NCBI GenBank assembly: GCA_028288595.1
Contig: JAQBNK010000024.1
Location: 1-35,764, forward strand
Source of the DNA: Chitinophagaceae bacterium
Lineage (GTDB): Bacteria > Bacteroidota > Bacteroidia > Chitinophagales > Chitinophagaceae
Length of the DNA: 35,764 bases
Reading direction: 5' to 3'
The position numbers and the translations under genes are program-made. The notes below the pieces were generated by a model, which ran no database searches, was not told where the DNA came from, and saw nothing but the letters and a program-made list of their open reading frames with translations. Below, in pieces: positions 15,533-24,103 of this stretch. Within the stretch, counting starts at the first letter, position 1; the number at the start of each line of letters is the position of its first letter.

Positions 15533-17065
15533 ATGAAAAAGATAGTAACCATATTAGCATTAGCCGGTGTTGTTTTCACATCCTGCACAAAGGATTTTGA
15601 AACGGTTAATACCGATCCCAATAATACTCCCAATGCATTACCGCAACAATTGCTTGCGCCGGCATTGGTGAATACCATGACATATAACATGATCCGTAAT
15701 CGCAATTTCAACAATGAACTGATGCAGGTTTCTGTTGATATCAGCGATGCAGAAGGAAAAGTCTTCCGGTATGATTATCGTTCCGGCTTTTCAGATTATT
15801 TATACAATGGCTGGTATTCTCAGCTGGTAAACTTCAGGGATATCTATAATATATCTAAACCTGGTGTCAGTTTTAATACTTCGTACCAGGGAATTTCGTT
15901 GATCTGCCAGTCGTGGATCTATTCACTGCTGACAGATACCTACGGTGATGTACCATTTACTAAAGCCTTGCTTGCAAGAGACAGTGCTGTATACGAGGCG
16001 CCGTTTGACAGGCAGAAAGATATTTACATGGGAATATTCCAGGCCTTGGATTCTGCAAATTTGTTATTAAAAAATAATACCGGCATTGTTGCGTCTTCCG
16101 ATCCTGTTTATAATGGAAATATAGCGTTATGGCGCAAATTCGGAAACAGCCTTTATCTGAGGCTGCTCATGCGCATCTCCGGCAAAGCAGAAGTAGCCGC
16201 TTTCTGTAAACAAAAAATAAAAGACATTGTAGAGACCAATGCATCCACTTATCCGATCATGACTTCGAATGCAGAATCTGCCGTTTTAAGATGGACGGGT
16301 GCTGCACCTTACACTTCGCCTTTGATGACGGTACGTGAACAGGATTTCAGAGCCCCCGGTATCGGAGATTTCTTTATCAGTAACCTGGTAAACTGGAGCG
16401 ATCCTGTAATTGATATTCCTACATACGGCACAAATGGAATTAACCGTTGGGCTATTGCGCCATACCAGGGCGCATTCAAAGGTGTAGTGAGTGGTTATTC
16501 ACCAGGCGCAGGTGTAACGAAATATTCCTATTTCTATTCTACAACATCTACGTCAACATTAATGACAGAGCCTTTGGCTGGAATGATAATGAATTATTCT
16601 GAACTGCAATTCATACTGGCAGAGGCGCACGTGAAAGGTTTTATAACAACCGGAACCGCACAGGGTTATTATGAGAACGGTGTAAAGAGCCGCATTACAT
16701 TATGGTTACCGGGCTGGAACGATAACCTCGCTCTTTTCCTGAGTAATGCCAGTATGCAATATGGAAACGGAAGCGTTAGCATGGCATGGGACAATAATGC
16801 ATCGCTTGATCTGAAAATGGAACGCATTCATTTACAAAAATACTATGCTCTGTTCCTCACTGATCTGCAGCAGTGGTTTGAATATCGCCGTACGGGTCAT
16901 CCTAATTTGCCTAAAGGTCCGGGACTTGCAAACAATGGCATCATGCCGGCACGTATGGCTTACCCGGTGTATGTTCAGTCTACCAATCCAACCAATTACA
17001 AAAACGCTATAGCTGTACAAGGTCCCGATGTGATCTCCACGCAGGTATGGTGGCAAAAACCATAA
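15533..17065 (+). CDS. SusD/RagB-type surface lipoprotein (SusD-like_2 group)
   Basis: The 510-residue lipoprotein has lipobox VFTSC with Cys18. The helical, TPR-rich SusD fold is indicated by the N-terminal block TVNTDPNNTPNALPQQLLAP, by AEGKVFRYDYRSGFSDYLYN, by the central AALWRKFGNSLYLRLLMR-like block (seen as LWRKFGNSLYLRLLMRISG) and by the C-terminal EYRRTGHPNLP. This matches the group often annotated as SusD-like 2 lipoproteins. It caps the SusC barrel from outside and binds the ligand. The pairing with the upstream gene is direct (19 nt gap). Nothing in the sequence reveals the ligand. Confidence 0.93.
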   Translation: MKKIVTILALAGVVFTSCTKDFETVNTDPNNTPNALPQQLLAPALVNTMTYNMIRNRNFNNELMQVSVDISDAEGKVFRYDYRSGFSDYLYNGWYSQLVNFRDIYNISKPGVSFNTSYQGISLICQSWIYSLLTDTYGDVPFTKALLARDSAVYEAPFDRQKDIYMGIFQALDSANLLLKNNTGIVASSDPVYNGNIALWRKFGNSLYLRLLMRISGKAEVAAFCKQKIKDIVETNASTYPIMTSNAESAVLRWTGAAPYTSPLMTVREQDFRAPGIGDFFISNLVNWSDPVIDIPTYGTNGINRWAIAPYQGAFKGVVSGYSPGAGVTKYSYFYSTTSTSTLMTEPLAGMIMNYSELQFILAEAHVKGFITTGTAQGYYENGVKSRITLWLPGWNDNLALFLSNASMQYGNGSVSMAWDNNASLDLKMERIHLQKYYALFLTDLQQWFEYRRTGHPNLPKGPGLANNGIMPARMAYPVYVQSTNPTNYKNAIAVQGPDVISTQVWWQKP

Positions 17066-17104
17066 TGTTGAACACCCCAATTCATACAACTTAAACACAG
17101 TCTG

Positions 17105-18637
17105 ATGAAAAAGTTTTTTATATATTTTTCCGTTCTTGCAGCGAGCGTACTCCTGCTCAGCGGTTGTAACAAGAATGGTAATTATCCTGGTGATACATTA
17201 AGCCCTTATATAGCCATTTATGATATCAAGACCTTGTATAAAGGCAGCGATGTTTCGCTAACTAAAGAAAATCTTGGCGGTGCAAATAAGCTCGCTGCAA
17301 TGGTGGTGTCTGATCATTCCGGAAAAAATCTTCCCGCCGGATTATTGATCGTGCAGGATAATCGCCGGCTTTCTCTTTTGCGTGGGATTGCTGTGAACAT
17401 AGGTAATGATGCAGCTAATTATGTGCCCGGTGATTCAGTAATAATCAACATTGAAGGCGGAACACTTACAAGAGCGAATGGCATTTTACAGATCACCAAT
17501 ATACCTTCAAGTGCTGTTTCTAAAATTTCTTCAGGAAATTCAATCGTTGTTAACAGGGTTACCACTTCACAGATACTGGCGAAGCCCGGTGATTATGAAA
17601 GTGTATTGAGTGTTATCGTTAAAGTTGGATTTAATCCATTACCAAAACCTACAGATACGTATTCAGGCGACAAAGTTATGAATGACGGTTTTGGTGATCT
17701 TACATTAAGAACGGATGCAGGGGCAACTTTCGCCGGCAGTACACTTCCGTTTTATGCAAATTTTACCGGTATCACCTTTAATACTGTTGTCGGGAAAGAT
17801 TCACTAGCGCCACATTTTCGCATTCGTAAGCAGGGTGATATTATTGTGTTGAGTTCTTCGATGGCAACGCCGGATATCATTATTTCAGGATTTCTGGCTG
17901 ATGTGGCTGGTGGTGATGGTAACTATGAATACACACAACTGATCGCAACCCTTGACATTAATTTTGCAGTACAACCTTATTCTGTTGTTGTAACGAATAA
18001 CGCAAACGCATCTACGCCAACAGGCTTCCCTGCAAATGGATGGGCTGCAGGCGGATTGCGTACTTATAAAATGAACCTTACTTCCGGTTCCGTTAAAAAA
18101 GGAGAATATTTTTATGTAGGCGGATCTAATCAAACGATCAATGGTGCTTCATCAACCAGCATGGCATCTTCTAAATGGATACGCTCATACAACTATTCAA
18201 CAACGGGCGGTGATGGATTTGGTACTGCCACATCCGGCTTATACGCTAATAGCGGAAACGCATCCGGAGTTGCTGTATTTAAGGGAACGGATGTAACTGC
18301 TGCTAGTGTTCCTTTAGATGTGATCTTCGTAGGAACAGGTGGCTCTCTTTATACTCCCGGCCCGCCTGCGGTGGGTTATCGCATCACCAATACTGATTGG
18401 TATGATATCAAAAATCCTATAACGCTTGTAGATCAGCCTTTTTACCGTTCAGGTTCTAACACTTTGAATCTCGCTTATCCTACAGCTGACCTGGGTTATT
18501 TTCAAATGCTCGGGGGTGAATATAATATCACATTGGGTAAATGGACAAAAGCAAGATTTCAAACAAACTATTTGTTAAGTAAAACATCAGCAGTTTCAGA
18601 AATAGAAACAACAGGTGCAACGAAAATAATAAACTAA
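17105..18637 (+). CDS. DUF5689-domain surface lipoprotein
   Basis: The 510-residue lipoprotein has lipobox LLSGC with Cys21. Residues about 35-260 match the DUF5689 pattern: YIAIYDIKTLYKGSDVSL, AAMVVSDHSGKNLPAGLLIV, NYVPGDSVIINIEGGTL. A second half rich in Gly, Ser and aromatic strands (VAVFKGTDVTAASVPLDVIF, YRITNTDWYDIKNP) is of unknown fold. DUF5689 proteins typically follow SusCD pairs in Bacteroidota and are thought to be surface-exposed accessory binders; the biochemical role is not known to me. Gaps of 39 nt upstream and 55 nt downstream fit one operon. Confidence 0.85.
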   Translation: MKKFFIYFSVLAASVLLLSGCNKNGNYPGDTLSPYIAIYDIKTLYKGSDVSLTKENLGGANKLAAMVVSDHSGKNLPAGLLIVQDNRRLSLLRGIAVNIGNDAANYVPGDSVIINIEGGTLTRANGILQITNIPSSAVSKISSGNSIVVNRVTTSQILAKPGDYESVLSVIVKVGFNPLPKPTDTYSGDKVMNDGFGDLTLRTDAGATFAGSTLPFYANFTGITFNTVVGKDSLAPHFRIRKQGDIIVLSSSMATPDIIISGFLADVAGGDGNYEYTQLIATLDINFAVQPYSVVVTNNANASTPTGFPANGWAAGGLRTYKMNLTSGSVKKGEYFYVGGSNQTINGASSTSMASSKWIRSYNYSTTGGDGFGTATSGLYANSGNASGVAVFKGTDVTAASVPLDVIFVGTGGSLYTPGPPAVGYRITNTDWYDIKNPITLVDQPFYRSGSNTLNLAYPTADLGYFQMLGGEYNITLGKWTKARFQTNYLLSKTSAVSEIETTGATKIIN

Positions 18638-18692
18638 ACAAGCACATTTATCATGTGCATCGTCATTGTTCAATCTATACTTTACTGATGTG

Positions 18693-20114
18693 ATGAACCG
18701 AAGAATTTTCTTAAAGAACATAACGACTTTCACTGGTGGTCTCATTGCTATAGGTGCAATGCCCGCAGCTGCGTTCTCACTTACAGGAAAAAAATGCAGG
18801 GGGAAAGTTTTATCAAAAGGTAAAGGTGTAAAAGGTGTTGTGGTTAGTGATGGCTATAGCGTTATCACAACCGACTCGCTCGGCAAATATGAATTTGAAT
18901 GGAACAGCGATGCGACAGCTGTATTCATCAGTACACCTGCGGGTTATGCATTTGCAAATGAAAATAATATTGCAAGGCATTACCGTTTGGTGCAGGATGT
19001 AATGGATAAAGAAGTTGATTTCGATCTTGTTCCTTTAAATAAAAGTGATAACGAACATGAGTTCCTTATCTGGGCCGATCCCCAGGTGAAAAATATGAAG
19101 GACGTAGGAAAGATGTTAAAGCAATCAGTTCCTGATGTTCAGAACTGGGTGGCTGCTAAAACTGCAGGTGAATTGTTACACGGCATTTGTGTAGGTGACA
19201 TAGTATGGGATAGCCACGAACTTTTTCCGCAGTATGAAAAAGCGGTTGCACAAATGAACATTCCTTTCTTTTCATGCATCGGTAACCACGACATGGATTA
19301 TAACAATGGCGGTGATGAAACTTCTGATGATACTTTCCAAAAATTGTACGGACCATGTGATTATTCATTTAACAGGGGCAAAGTTCATTACGTGGTAATG
19401 GATAATGTGCGTTACATGGGAAAGGACCGTGAGTACGATGGCTTTTTTGCAGAAAGACAATTGAATTGGTTGAAGAAAGATTTGTCTTTCGTTCCAGCAG
19501 ATCACCTGATCATATTCTGCGCACACATTCCTGTACACAGCGGAGTGAAAAACAAGCAAGACCTCTATAATGTTTTTGGTGACAGGAAAGTGCATATCAT
19601 GACAGGGCATACACATTATCATGTGAACGATCTTAATAACAATATTTACGAACACAATCATGGAACTGTTTGTGGTGCCTGGTGGACGGGCCCCATCTGC
19701 ACAGACGGAACGCCTTGTGGTTATGGTGTATATAAAGTAGTCGGTACAGAATTAAGCTGGTTCTATAAATCTGTAGGACAAAAAGCAGATCACCAGATCA
19801 GCGCATCTGTAATCACAACAGACAGTGGAACAAAACAGATCGTTGTAAATATCTGGAACTACGATCCTGCCTGGAAAAATGAATACAAAGTGAACGGCAT
19901 TAGTAAAGGTTCGCTGGAACAATTCACGGGTTATGATCCTGTTGCATATGGTGCCTTCTTAGGACCCAATATGCCGGCAGCAAGAGGATTTGCAGAACCG
20001 AAATTAACGGATCATCTTTTCAGGGCGGTATTGCCAGCTGAAGCAAAAGAAGTGGTGATCACTGCAACAGATCGTTTTGGAAAAGAATATACACTTACAC
20101 ATCATGTTTCCTAA
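18693..20114 (+). CDS. Exported calcineurin-like metallophosphoesterase, possible Tat substrate
   Basis: The 473-residue product begins MNRRIFLKNITTFTGG, and RRIFLK fits the twin-arginine motif RRxFLK. That would suit a protein folded with its metal centre inside the cell. A small N-terminal beta domain (residues about 35-110: GVVVSDGYSVITTDSLGKYE) precedes the calcineurin fold. Metal ligands are visible: Asp129 (WADPQ), Asp169 (VGDIVWD), Asn198-His199 (GNHD), His278 (AHIP) and His306/His308 (GHTH). The His of the usual DxH motif is replaced by Gln131, as happens in this subgroup. A C-terminal beta domain follows. It could hydrolyse phosphomonoesters or diesters. The ATG at 18693 is preferred over a TTG at 18666 because it leaves the Tat-like motif at the N-terminus. 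Confidence 0.9.
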   Translation: MNRRIFLKNITTFTGGLIAIGAMPAAAFSLTGKKCRGKVLSKGKGVKGVVVSDGYSVITTDSLGKYEFEWNSDATAVFISTPAGYAFANENNIARHYRLVQDVMDKEVDFDLVPLNKSDNEHEFLIWADPQVKNMKDVGKMLKQSVPDVQNWVAAKTAGELLHGICVGDIVWDSHELFPQYEKAVAQMNIPFFSCIGNHDMDYNNGGDETSDDTFQKLYGPCDYSFNRGKVHYVVMDNVRYMGKDREYDGFFAERQLNWLKKDLSFVPADHLIIFCAHIPVHSGVKNKQDLYNVFGDRKVHIMTGHTHYHVNDLNNNIYEHNHGTVCGAWWTGPICTDGTPCGYGVYKVVGTELSWFYKSVGQKADHQISASVITTDSGTKQIVVNIWNYDPAWKNEYKVNGISKGSLEQFTGYDPVAYGAFLGPNMPAARGFAEPKLTDHLFRAVLPAEAKEVVITATDRFGKEYTLTHHVS

Positions 20115-20798
20115 ATGAAGAAAAAACCATCACTCGCACTTTTTTTCAGTTTGCTGTGTGTTATTGTAACTGGGCAAACGAAACCAGCCTGGGACAGTAC
20201 ATTTCGCCCAACGGATCATGCGATAAGAGTGGCACAATTCAGAACTTATCCCAATGCGAAAACAGATATTATTTTTTTAGGAAACAGTATTACTTCAAGA
20301 GCAGAATGGGCAGAGTTGCTGGGAATGAATAATGTTCGCAACCGGGGTATCAGCGGCGACATTACATTCGGTGTGTTAGAAAGACTGGATGAAATAACGG
20401 AGGGAAAGCCCGCCAAAGTTTTTGTGTTGATAGGCATAAACGATATTTCACGAAACATTCCTGATTCATTTATTCTTCGCAATTACAGAACGATTATTCA
20501 CCGGATAAAAAAAGAATCGCCTTTAACGAAAATTTACTTTCATACCTTATTGCCGGTGAATAATACATTCACGCAATTCAAAAATCATTATAACAAGGAC
20601 GAACATATTTTATACGTTAACAGCGAATTGAAAAAGATCGCGAAAGAAGAAAATATTACACTGATAGATCTTTACCCTCTTTTTGTTGACGCTTCAAATC
20701 GCCTTGATCGTAAATACACAGCAGATGGTTTGCACCTGAATGCAGAAGGATATAATGTTTGGAGAAAGTTGCTCCTTGAATCAGGTTATCTTAAATGA
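20115..20798 (+). CDS. Exported SGNH/GDSL-family esterase
   Basis: The 227-residue protein has a signal peptide (MKKKPSLALFFSLLCVIVTG). All SGNH blocks are present: Ser58 in FLGNSIT (block I), Gly81 in NRGISGD (block II), Asn109 in IGINDIS (block III), and Asp204/His207 in DGLHL (block V). The family includes lysophospholipases, acetylesterases and carbohydrate esterases. The resemblance to PAF-acetylhydrolase-like and lysophospholipase-like exported enzymes, together with the phosphodiesterase neighbour, makes deacylation of a lipid plausible, but carbohydrate deacetylation is an equal alternative on sequence alone. The ATG follows the previous stop with no gap, implying translational coupling. 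Confidence 0.9.
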   Translation: MKKKPSLALFFSLLCVIVTGQTKPAWDSTFRPTDHAIRVAQFRTYPNAKTDIIFLGNSITSRAEWAELLGMNNVRNRGISGDITFGVLERLDEITEGKPAKVFVLIGINDISRNIPDSFILRNYRTIIHRIKKESPLTKIYFHTLLPVNNTFTQFKNHYNKDEHILYVNSELKKIAKEENITLIDLYPLFVDASNRLDRKYTADGLHLNAEGYNVWRKLLLESGYLK

Positions 20799-20805
20799 TC
20801 ATTTT

Positions 20806-21705
20806 ATGAAAATATTTTTTTCAATATGCATGATAACCGTTTTTGCAGCATGTTCAGCTACCAGGAAAAACAATCAATTTAATTTTGTCAGTTTTGATAA
20901 AGAAGGCCATCGCGGTGCGAGGGGCTTAATGCCTGAAAATACCATCGAAGCGATGCTCAGGGGCATAGATGAAGGGGTGAATACACTGGAGCTTGATCTG
21001 CATATTACAAAAGATAAAAAAGTGGTTGTATCTCATGATCCTTTTTTTAATGAACTCATCACAACGACCCCGGAAGGAAAATTTTTATCGAAAGAAGAAT
21101 CAAGAAAACGTTTGCTGTACAATATGAATTATGACAGTATTCGTAAATATGATGTAGGATTGAAAGCATATCCTGAATTCCCCCGGCAGAAAAAAATACC
21201 AGCGTATAAACCTTTATTTGCTTCGCTGATAGATGCCGCTGAAACATATGCTTCTCAAAAAAACAGGGACATTAATTATAATGTTGAAATAAAATCGAAA
21301 GAGAGTACAGACAATATTAATCACCCTGCCGTTCCTGAGTTTGCAGAGCTGGTGGTTAAGGTGTTGGTTGAGAAAAAAATAACTGCCCGCACCATTATTC
21401 AGTCTTTCGACATGCGGCCGTTGCAATACCTGCATGCGAAATACCCGGCAATTCAAACTTCCTTGTTGCTTGAAGCAAAGGAAAATGGAACGGTGAATGA
21501 TTTTGTTCAAAAGCTCGGTTTCAAACCAACAGTTATCAGTCCTAATTTCGCATTGGTTACAAAACAATTTGTCGATGATTGTCACAAACTAAATATTCGT
21601 GTGATCCCCTGGACTGTGAATACACTGAAAGAAATTAAAAATTTGCAAGCATTGGGTGTTGATGGTGTTATTAGTGACTACCCGGATTTATTCAAACAAT
21701 TATAA
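20806..21705 (+). CDS. Glycerophosphodiester phosphodiesterase lipoprotein (GDPD family)
   Basis: The 299-residue product, from the ATG at 20806, has lipobox FAAC with Cys16; a longer frame from 20740 overlaps the upstream gene and hides the lipobox. GDPD hallmarks are intact: His35-Arg36 in GHRGARG, PENTIEAM, metal ligands Glu62 and Asp64 in ELDLHITKD, and catalytic His77 in SHDP. Further family blocks are YNVEIKSK, TIIQSFDMRPL and the end VIPWTVNTLKEIKNLQALGV followed by DGVISDYPD. The reaction is a glycerophosphodiester giving glycerol-3-phosphate plus an alcohol, in the periplasm or at an outer-membrane face. It lies 7 nt after the SGNH gene and 38 nt before glpK. Confidence 0.93.
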   Translation: MKIFFSICMITVFAACSATRKNNQFNFVSFDKEGHRGARGLMPENTIEAMLRGIDEGVNTLELDLHITKDKKVVVSHDPFFNELITTTPEGKFLSKEESRKRLLYNMNYDSIRKYDVGLKAYPEFPRQKKIPAYKPLFASLIDAAETYASQKNRDINYNVEIKSKESTDNINHPAVPEFAELVVKVLVEKKITARTIIQSFDMRPLQYLHAKYPAIQTSLLLEAKENGTVNDFVQKLGFKPTVISPNFALVTKQFVDDCHKLNIRVIPWTVNTLKEIKNLQALGVDGVISDYPDLFKQL

Positions 21706-21743
21706 AGAAGCTATCACTTATATTGTAAAAAACAAAGATTGCT

Positions 21744-23237
21744 ATGTCCAAGTATATTTTATCGTTCGACCAGGGAACAACGAGTTCACGTGCTATCATT
21801 TTCGACAAGCAAAGCAATATCGTTGCTGTTGCTCAAAAAGAATTCACACAGATATTTCCGCAACCCGGTTGGGTTGAGCATGATGCCAACGAAATATGGT
21901 CAACCCAATTAGGCGTAGCAACAGAGGCAGTATTAAAAGCGGGTCTCACCATTCATGATATTGCTGCAATTGGTATCACTAACCAGCGGGAAACGGCTGT
22001 AGTATGGGATCGTAAAACCAGCCAGCCGATTTATAATGCGATCGTTTGGCAGGATAAGCGCACCTCTGATTATTGCAATGAATTAAAATCAAACGGTACA
22101 GATAAGATCATAAAAGAAAAAACCGGCTTGGTAACTGATTCTTATTTTTCTGCCACCAAAGTAAAATGGATACTGGATAATGTTGCGGGTGCAAAAGCAA
22201 AAGCGAAGAATGGCGAATTGTGTTTTGGGACAATAGATTCATGGTTGTTGTGGAAACTTACCAATGGCAAAGTACATGCTACCGATGTGAGTAATGCCAG
22301 CCGCACCATGATGTTCAATATTCATACGATGCAGTGGGACGAAGATCTGCTGAAGATATATGATATTCCGGCCAGCATGTTGCCTGATGTTCGTTCGAGC
22401 AGCGAAGTGTATGGACATACTCAAAACCTTTTAACTGCAGCAAATATTCCTGTTGCAGGAATAGCCGGTGACCAGCAATCCGCTTTGTTCGGCCAGATGT
22501 GTACACAATCGGGAATGGTAAAAAATACCTATGGCACCGGTTGTTTCATGCTGATGAATACAGGAACAAAACCAGTTACGTCACATAATAATTTACTTAC
22601 TACCGTTGCATGGAAGATCAATGGTGAAGTTCAATACGCACTTGAAGGAAGTGTTTTTATAGCAGGTGCTGTTGTGCAATGGTTACGGGATGGATTAAGA
22701 TTAATTCAAACTTCGGGCGAAGTAGAAGCGTTGGCGGCGCAGGTAGAAAATAATGGTGGTGTGTATATGGTTCCCGCGTTTACAGGTTTGGGCGCACCTT
22801 ACTGGAACCAGCATGCAAGAGGTTTGATCATTGGTATTACCAGGGGAACCTCGAATGCGCATCTTGCTAAAGCGGCAGTAGAAAGTATCGCATTTCAAAC
22901 CATGGATGTTTTAAAAGCGATGGAAGCCGACTCGGGAATACACATTAAAGAAGTAAGAGTGGATGGCGGCGCCACTATAAATAATCAATTAATGCAGTTC
23001 CAGAGTGATATACTTAATTGTGCTGTTATCAGGCCGAAGATCACGGAGACTACCGCATTAGGCGCTGCATATCTTGCAGGACTGGCAGTGGGTTACTGGA
23101 ATGATATGAAAGAACTGGAACAATACTGGCAGAAGGAAAGCACATTTGAACCGTCGATGAAGACTGAAGAAAGAACTGCCATGACAAAGAACTGGGCCAG
23201 GGCCATTAAAGCTGCGCAGGCATGGACGGAAGAATAA
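21744..23237 (+). CDS. glpK: Glycerol kinase
   Basis: The 497-residue FGGY kinase phosphorylates glycerol with ATP. The N-terminal phosphate-binding loop [15 protein letters not shown] starts at residue 7. The family blocks [20 protein letters not shown] and [10 protein letters not shown] are present, as are the catalytic-Asp block [13 protein letters not shown], the adenosine-binding [11 protein letters not shown], the FGGY signature [18 protein letters not shown], and C-terminal [19 protein letters not shown] and [16 protein letters not shown]. Length is standard. It is the last gene of the apparent operon; no glpF facilitator follows, unlike many bacterial glp loci. No clear promoter of its own is visible in the 38-nt upstream gap. 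Confidence 0.97.
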   Translation: MSKYILSFDQGTTSSRAIIFDKQSNIVAVAQKEFTQIFPQPGWVEHDANEIWSTQLGVATEAVLKAGLTIHDIAAIGITNQRETAVVWDRKTSQPIYNAIVWQDKRTSDYCNELKSNGTDKIIKEKTGLVTDSYFSATKVKWILDNVAGAKAKAKNGELCFGTIDSWLLWKLTNGKVHATDVSNASRTMMFNIHTMQWDEDLLKIYDIPASMLPDVRSSSEVYGHTQNLLTAANIPVAGIAGDQQSALFGQMCTQSGMVKNTYGTGCFMLMNTGTKPVTSHNNLLTTVAWKINGEVQYALEGSVFIAGAVVQWLRDGLRLIQTSGEVEALAAQVENNGGVYMVPAFTGLGAPYWNQHARGLIIGITRGTSNAHLAKAAVESIAFQTMDVLKAMEADSGIHIKEVRVDGGATINNQLMQFQSDILNCAVIRPKITETTALGAAYLAGLAVGYWNDMKELEQYWQKESTFEPSMKTEERTAMTKNWARAIKAAQAWTEE

Positions 23238-23458
23238 TTAATTTGCGAAATACCATTAGAGAAAATGAACCGGGTCAAACTTCATCCCCGATTACTTAAC
23301 GGACAAACCTGTTTCCAGGGCGGCATAACTGTAGGGTAATGGATACACGCAAACTGGGAGTCCCATGGTAAAGCGTAGGTAAAGCCCACCCTAGTTGTAC
23401 TCGAGTGATAGTTGATCACCCATAAGTGGTATCAGTTTTTAGTCATTAATCCGGGCAT
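23238..23458. other. Unassigned 220 bp between glpK and the tRNA terminator
   Basis: No open frame or repeat from the left region is found. It contains TGATAGTTGATCA (23406-23418) and two close GGTAAAGC words near 23370-23387. The region must hold the end of the glp operon transcript, but no strong plus-strand terminator is evident. Confidence 0.4.
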
Positions 23459-23493
23459 AAAAAAACCTCCAGTGAAAATATCATTGGAGGTTT
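23459..23493 (-). terminator. Rho-independent terminator of the tRNA gene
   Basis: On the minus strand AAACCTCCA (23493-23485) pairs perfectly with TGGAGGTTT (23471-23463) around a 13-nt loop, followed directly by a T-run. It begins 5 nt after the 3' end of the tRNA. Confidence 0.85.
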
Positions 23494-23498
23494 GTTAG

Positions 23499-23573
23499 TG
23501 GGAGCACACGGGTTCGAACCGCGGACCCTCTGCTTGTAAGGCAGATGCTCTAAACCAGCTGAGCTATGCTCCC
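23499..23573 (-). tRNA. tRNA-Val (anticodon TAC)
   Basis: The minus strand folds as a full cloverleaf. The acceptor GGGAGCA pairs with TGCTCCC, the D arm is GCTC...GAGC, and the anticodon stem TCTGC/GCAGA carries loop CTTACAA (anticodon TAC). The T arm has loop TTCGAAC, and the discriminator is A. The 3' CCA is not encoded (CTA follows). It has its own promoter and terminator. Confidence 0.97.
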
Positions 23574-23590
23574 TTTTTGTATTGGGAGTG

Positions 23591-23621
23591 CAAAGATAGG
23601 CGCCCAGCTTTTCCACCCAAA
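23591..23621 (-). promoter_or_regulatory. Promoter of tRNA-Val
   Basis: On the minus strand TTTG (23621-23618), a 19-nt spacer and TATCTTTG (23598-23591) match the Bacteroidota primary sigma consensus exactly (TTTG, about 19 nt, TAnnTTTG). The tRNA 5' end is 18 nt downstream of the -7 element. Confidence 0.85.
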
Positions 23622-23645
23622 TTTTTTTACAAAAACTTCATTCAG

Positions 23646-23915
23646 CTATTCTTCATCATCTTCTTCATAATAAGCATCCTCACTGCTGTTGTAAACCGCT
23701 GTCCATTCACTTACAACATCATCACTCAACAGTTCTACTATATCATGAATAGGATCCGACTTTCGCTTCCATTCCATCAGCACTTCATCTGCATATCTGC
23801 AGACATACATGCAATGATCAGATTTTACTTTTACCTGGATAAGGGTTAATCCTTCATCCGCTTTTTCTTGCACCAGGTAATAACATTCAGGTTCCAGCAA
23901 CGCATACGAATACAT
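23646..23915 (-). CDS. Small acidic protein of unknown function
   Basis: The 89-residue cytoplasmic product starts MYSYALLEPECYYLVQEKAD and ends with an acidic tail (YYEEDDEE). The centre has alternating strands (LTLIQVKVKSDHCMYVCRYA) and a helix (PIHDIVELLSDDVVSEWTAV). I do not recognise a family; the layout of about 70 ordered residues plus an acidic tail suggests a small alpha/beta regulator or binding protein, but no function can be claimed. A TATCTTTG element at 24031-24024 could be its promoter. Confidence 0.65.
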   Translation of the reverse strand: MYSYALLEPECYYLVQEKADEGLTLIQVKVKSDHCMYVCRYADEVLMEWKRKSDPIHDIVELLSDDVVSEWTAVYNSSEDAYYEEDDEE

Positions 23916-24023
23916 AACAACTCCGGTTTTAAATAGTTCAAAATGGATCTAATGGGTTAGAACCTTTCGGGCGTAGCAATAGAATTTAATGGGAGGTTAT
24001 GCGGTTAGCATTTGTAAGCACCA

Positions 24024-24031
24024 CAAAGATA
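24024..24031 (-). promoter_or_regulatory. -7 promoter element upstream of the small acidic protein
   Basis: Reads TATCTTTG on the minus strand (perfect TAnnTTTG), 108 nt upstream of the ATG. A TTTG lies 15 nt further upstream, slightly closer than usual. Confidence 0.5.
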
Positions 24032-24103
24032 AGGGTGGAATAAAAACAAAAAAGGAACAACGAATAATTAAAAAATGAGGACTGAGTAGCAGCTTTTTAC
24101 GCA

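Noticed and set aside
18666-18692. TTG start for the metallophosphoesterase
   Set aside because: It adds nine residues before a proper RRxFLK leader that begins at the ATG at 18693.
20740-20805. Longer start for the GDPD gene
   Set aside because: It overlaps the SGNH esterase gene and places the lipobox too far from the N-terminus.
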